From NCBI GenBank assembly GCA_033065855.1, contig JAVXUO010002581.1, positions 868,001 to 932,000 of the forward strand: 64,000 nucleotides of DNA. The letters run 5' to 3'. Below, piece by piece: positions 60,001 to 64,000 of this stretch (position 1 is the stretch's first letter; each line of letters opens with the position of its first letter). The position numbers and the translations under genes are program-made. A model generated the notes under the pieces. That model was given only the letters and a program-made list of their open reading frames with translations, did no database searches and was not told the DNA's origin. The DNA comes from Escallonia rubra. Taxonomy: Eukaryota; Streptophyta; Magnoliopsida; Escalloniales; Escalloniaceae.

Positions 60001-61905
60001 TTTTCCTGGTTTCTGTTCCAAAAAAATGCTTTGCATTGTGAGGGCCTAGCAAGTGAAGTACTCCACTTCTGTGAGACTCATTATCAGCGCACCAGTATAT
60101 GGAGCATTGTGATATATCATCCACATTCATACTAGTGATCGTAGTCAGTTTACTACATGTTAAACAGGAAAGATGCTGTTACAAGAAGGGAAACGTACTC
60201 TGATGACAAAAAATTCTGAAATAGAACTCTAATGAGGTCAAGGCCCTGCCTAACTCTGCGTAAATTGCGCGACAGGCTTCCTGGTGTTCTCACCGTGTCA
60301 TTTTTGACATCTATATCAAGTATAGTGTTTAAAGTACCATATCTCTTTGATGCTTCTGCAAGATCACGCACCTGAAAATATCAGGACAGATTGAAGCAAG
60401 TCAGTACAAGTAACACATGAGATTGAATATGCTTTGGAAGTTACATACACAAAGTGGACCCTTTAGTATCTAATGCTTGTGGGAGATGCTATTATCATAA
60501 CTTTATCCACAAGTACATGATATAGATTATTTCCACTACCATTAAAAAGTCAAATATCCAAGTTAAGACAACAAAAATCTTCTGGATAACCAAGAGAATG
60601 TCAAGCGTATCTTCTTTAATGACTTGAGTGACAATTTAAAGAGCGTCTCTTCTCACAAACAAGTTGACGAGTTTATATAACACATATTGATCATTTGTTG
60701 TCAATCAGAATGTCGACTGTAACTTCTTTAATCATTTGAGTGACAATTTAAAGAGCGTCCCTTCTCACAAACAAGTTGACGAGTTTATATAACACGAATT
60801 GATCATTTGTTGTCAATCAGAATGTCAAGTGTAACTTCTTTAATCATTTGAGTGACAATTTAAAGAGCGTCTCTTCTCAGAAACAAGTTGACGAGTCTCT
60901 TCTCAGAAACAAGTTGACGAGTTTATATAACACATATTGATCATTTGTCGTCAATCACAAAACAATTTTGTTTGCCTAGTTCTCTTCAGACCATTGAAAT
61001 TCTACTTATATCACCAAGTGTATACTGCGCTGATGTTTGCAGTCATTAGCATCAACAAACACATCAAAAACTTAGTCCGGAAATCATATCTTGACAAAGG
61101 TTAGATGATGAACTTAATCTCATCTGAAGGGCGAAAGGCTCCTCTAAAGAATTAACTAAGTCCCTTGGCCAAGACTCATGCCATCAACAGAAAATCTTAA
61201 TATAATCTAGATAATCAAATCCCAGATATACTAGCAGCAGACGGTTCTTAGCCAAGATATGTCCCCTTTTCGGTAGCCCAGGATGCAGGCATGTGGAATT
61301 CCATTTCGGGTATAATTTATAAGCAAAACATAAGTATGGCATTAAACAATTACTCCTCCCTTTTCACAATTTCCTCCTCTTTAACTTTTTGCAAATTTCT
61401 AGGATATAATTCAAACATACAGAAATCTAAACAAACTCGAACAGCAATTATATATCAAACAAATAATGTTTGATAAGTCAAATTCGGACAAAAACAACGA
61501 TTGCCTCAAACGTTCAAGAATTCGCAAAAAAGTCAAAGGGGAGAAAATTATGGAACGGAGGGAGCAAATGATATTATATTTTAATCTCTTTCCTTCAACC
61601 TTTCTCTCAACCTTAGTTCCTCCAATTTACGTTAAGATTTTCACAGGGAAAAGGACGAAGATTTTGACCTTAGAGACGTACTCCATCTCGGCGAACTTGA
61701 AAGCGATGCCCAGGCAGCCGAAGAGCACCGAAACTAGCGAGCACGCATCGCAAAACGGCTTCAAACGGAGATCATATCCATCACCACGTCCGCCGCCGCC
61801 GCCGGCGGGCTTGATCAGGACGCAGAGCTCCTCGAACGCCTCCGCCATGCCGGAGAGCGGCGTTCCGGTGCCGGCGTCCTCGAACAGCGCGTCATCCTCA
61901 TCCAT
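57100..61905 (-). CDS. ACD11: ACD11-type glycolipid transfer domain protein, 220 aa
   Basis: Four exons, 61905-61669, 60371-60199, 58781-58636 and 57206-57100, join in phase to 220 aa; Arabidopsis ACD11 has 206. ACD11 moves ceramide-1-phosphate between membranes, and its loss triggers cell death. CDACSLVSVLFGCLGIAFKF is near-exact family text. Likely phosphate-head residues are kept: Asp82 in VRDLAEASK, Arg114 and Arg118 in SRNLRRVRQGL, and His157 in APYHTWAVR, matching Asp60, Arg99, Arg103 and His143 of ACD11. The end ISRNISLDW parallels ISRELGIDW. The N-terminus is acidic with a Gly-rich loop (GGGGGRGDG), longer than in Arabidopsis. The last exon is too short to show as an open frame of its own. 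Introns of 1.3-1.4 kb hold tandem repeats and a LINE piece. Confidence 0.95.
57770..58515 (+). mobile_element. LINE fragment in intron 3 of the ACD11-type gene
   Basis: The plus strand reads DDKIRWLLTPTGEFTIASA, then in other frames LSRGVLRTKDKLKRW, the zf-RVT (reverse-transcriptase zinc-binding) end of plant LINEs. The sequence continues to a short 3' tail near 58515 (CCTTCACCC then A-rich). It has several frame changes and is dead. It lies antisense to the host gene between exons 3 and 4. Confidence 0.65.
58905..60115. repeat. Tandem duplication of about 600 bp in intron 2 of the ACD11-type gene
   Basis: Two diverged copies (about 58905-59530 and 59555-60115) share landmarks in order: a G-run, GGAAATGCAGCCC, CAAGATTAC(T/G)TCATAACAAG (59178 and 59776), and CTGGTTTCTGTTCCAAA. 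The offset is about 598 bp. Non-coding. Confidence 0.8.
60597..60960. repeat. 112-bp tandem repeat, three copies, in intron 1 of the ACD11-type gene
   Basis: GACAATTTAAAGAGCG recurs at 60630, 60742 and 60854. The units are nearly identical. The last copy has an extra 27-bp internal duplication of CTCTTCTCAGAAACAAGTTG. Confidence 0.92.
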
Positions 61906-62349
61906 AATTCTTTTCCCCTTCCTTCACAGTCAACAGCAACATGTTTTCGTCATTCGATCAAAAGTAAACAGGAAAATCTGAGAGCCAAACAAGAACACGG
62001 AGAAAAAAGAGAGAAATTTTTACGGAATGTTCACCTTTCTCTGCGAAGAGCATCCGTTTTGTTGAAAAGATAACGGAAGGCCATGGATTTGGTGGTTCGG
62101 CTGAAATCACGGCCTGCCTTCTACAAAATCTGCCGTTCTACTTTGGCGCCATTAAACCAAACAGACTTTTCCCGGGGAAGAGGGCGTGGGGGGTATGTGG
62201 CACGGAACCCGCGGTTTAGCGTTTGACTGGCTTTAGAGTTGGCGTGTGTGTAGGATTCTTAAAGAGTTTTTGACGGGGGAATGAATAACGTTGTTTAGTA
62301 ACACGTGTATTTTGGGACGTACATATCGATTTATACGTCGGTATACAAA
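61906..62349 (-). promoter_or_regulatory. Promoter and 5' leader of the ACD11-type gene
   Basis: About 440 bp between the ATG and a hairpin MITE. No clear TATA box is seen by eye. The MITE border defines the unique part of the promoter. Confidence 0.4.
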
Positions 62350-62598
62350 GAGTTTTTACACTCAATAATTCATTTTTAATACTTTATTACCTCTTTACAA
62401 CCTTATTTACCTATCTAACTCACTTTTGAAAAACGTGATTTGAAACAGAGATTTCTTTTGAAAATATATGAAATCTCTCCTTGAAAACGTGGTTTGAAAC
62501 TACGTTTTTCAAAAGTGGGTTAGATAGGTAAATAAGATTCAAAATGGGGTAAAAAGATAATTAAGTATTAAAAATAAATTATTAAGAGAAAAAACTCG
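62350..62598. mobile_element. Hairpin MITE (copy B)
   Basis: The arms GAGTTTTTAC... and the mirrored ...AAAAAACTCG are about 95 bp each, with a short loop. The 9 bp outside match at 8 of 9 (GTATACAAA at 62341-62349, ATATACAAA at 62599-62607). The arms match those of the element at 7728-8718, including CTTATTTACCTATCTAA and ACTTTTGAAAA. Confidence 0.8.
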
Positions 62599-62607
62599 AT
62601 ATACAAA

Positions 62608-64000
62608 TACGTTTGTTTTTTCATTCTTTTTTTTAAGAAAATGACACCGATTCCTTCACATTCCTTCCGCATATTATAAACTCTTATCCATTATCTTTCC
62701 ATTCATTTTGACATCGAAATATTTTGAAAACTCGAAAGTATCCCTGCCATCATCAACTTAGGTAGTATTTGAAATCATTTTTTTCTTAGTTTTTTGTTCA
62801 GTTTTGAAAATTGAAAAAAAAATATCGATGTTTGGTACGCAGTTTTTGTTCTTTTTTCCTTCTTTTTTATAAACTACTTTTCAAAACAGGGTTGTTTTTA
62901 AAAACTCGGGTAGCGTTTGAAATCACTTTCAGTTTTGATTTTTTGTTTCAAAAAAAAAAAAAATCAAAACCAGTTTAGTTTTTATTTTTCACAAAAACAA
63001 ATGAGTGTTTGATTACCCAGTTTTTATTTTGAGTTTTTTCTTTGGTAGTGGTTTATGGTGGCGGTGGTAGGGCGTGGCAGTGGCCGGCGGTGGGTGGGTG
63101 GTGGTTGTGGTGGTCTCAAAATAAAAACCAAAACTGAAAATCCAAAACTCATAAATGGGAGTTTTAAAAAACAACCATGTTTTAAAAATTGGTTTTAAAA
63201 TAAAATAAAATAAAATAAAATAAAAGATTGTGTGCCAAACGCGTATTTTTTCTCCAGTTTACAAAATTGGAGAAAAAACTGAAAACGAAAACGTTTTCAA
63301 ACAGAGTCTCGAATTTTTGAGTTTTCAGTTTTGAATATATTTTTTAATCTAACCTTCAACCTTCACTAGAAGCAATTTAGAAACCACATTTTTTTCCCTC
63401 TTCATTTCATCATTGCCACTAGTTACCCGCAATGCGCAACCACTACCACGTGACAAAGCTATCACCACCGCAATGCCATCGACGACCCTGACATTGAGAC
63501 TACCGTCGCCACCCCACCACCATTGCCACTTATATCCCTGCCCCGTTGCCGCCATCGTACTGACAAATCTGCCCACCGTCACAGATCTGTTCCGCCCAAC
63601 CGTCGTCACTCATATCAGATAGTGTAGCCATAGAAAACGAAGAAGAAGTAGGGAATCGAGATCAGCGCCACTGACTCCAAGGCGACGACGAATGCACACC
63701 ATCGGGTCCATGATCGAGAAGTCCAGAAATCGTGGTTTAAATCTACTTTACCAGAAAACATGTTTTAAGACCAGATTTTACGATATGATATCGTGATTTA
63801 AAACCAGATATATTTTAAACTACCACATGTCCGTAAATACAGTTCAAGTACATAGATTATGAAAGTACATACGTATACTTTAATAATAGAAGGTAAATGA
63901 TTCGTTTAAACTTTTACTTTAATAATAGAAGGTATATGATTCGTTAAATTGCTTTCTTAGTTTCTTACGGCACCCGATTCTGTTGACCTTTACGATAGAC
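62608..64000. other. Intergenic, MITE-like debris
   Basis: AT-rich. GGTAGTATTTGAAATCA (62761) and GGTAGCGTTTGAAATCAC (62909) look like two related transposon ends. A rough inverse near 63300 (TTTTCAAACAGAGTC) may close a MITE of about 400 bp, without a clear target duplication. A TAAAA microsatellite lies at 63196-63225. Two imperfect direct copies of a TTAATAATAGAAGGTA phrase sit at 63880-63935. No gene seen. Confidence 0.4.

Overview
This is a repeat-rich piece of a plant nuclear genome. The genes have GT-AG introns, a plastid-targeted protein is encoded, and there are plant-type Copia elements, a TRIM, MULEs, hATs, Tourist-like MITEs and LINE tails. A eudicot is likely; I cannot name the species. 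Gene sequence is a small part of the window and most of the rest is layered transposons.

I support five intact host genes. Four are read on the minus strand: a small HMA (metal-binding-fold) protein of 101 aa at 13519-13960; a second, 121-aa HMA-like protein at 15033-16457; a 698-aa BAH plus Agenet chromatin reader at 17576-22184; and a 220-aa ACD11-type sphingolipid transfer protein at 57100-61905. One is read on the plus strand: LTA2, the 472-aa E2 dihydrolipoamide acetyltransferase of the plastid pyruvate dehydrogenase complex, at 40459-46625. All five exon chains keep frame from ATG to stop. They do not form one pathway: chloroplast acetyl-CoA supply, chromatin reading, lipid transfer and metal handling sit side by side.

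Layout. 1-7682: decayed Copia element (minus) carrying a hAT insertion; its left LTR lies outside the window. 7728-12918: hairpin MITE split by a LINE tail, a Copia solo LTR, and an internally deleted LINE with a 16-bp target duplication. 13.5-22.3 kb: the HMA pair and the BAH-Agenet gene. 22.9-26.1 kb: two Tourist-like MITEs in opposite orientation, a complete 309-bp TRIM and another MITE. 28270-33282: a 5-kb giant inverted repeat whose arms carry outward-facing TATA boxes. 33.5-36.2 kb: a direct duplication, a Gypsy LTR piece and a LINE tail. 37.2-40.1 kb: a fragment of chloroplast DNA (trnY-trnD), with a hAT inside trnD and, inside that hAT, a Pack-MULE carrying the first exon of ketopantoate hydroxymethyltransferase. 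40.4-46.6 kb: LTA2. 48360-49760: a second non-autonomous MULE. 50363-56668: a Copia element with both LTRs and its target duplication, close to the 3' end of the ACD11-type gene. 57.1-61.9 kb: the ACD11-type gene, whose introns hold a LINE piece and two tandem duplications. 62.3-64 kb: a second hairpin MITE and AT-rich intergenic DNA.

The most unusual items are the chloroplast DNA/hAT/Pack-MULE stack just upstream of LTA2 and the giant inverted repeat at 28-33 kb. All positions, target duplications and exon joints were read by eye; no alignment or database search was run.
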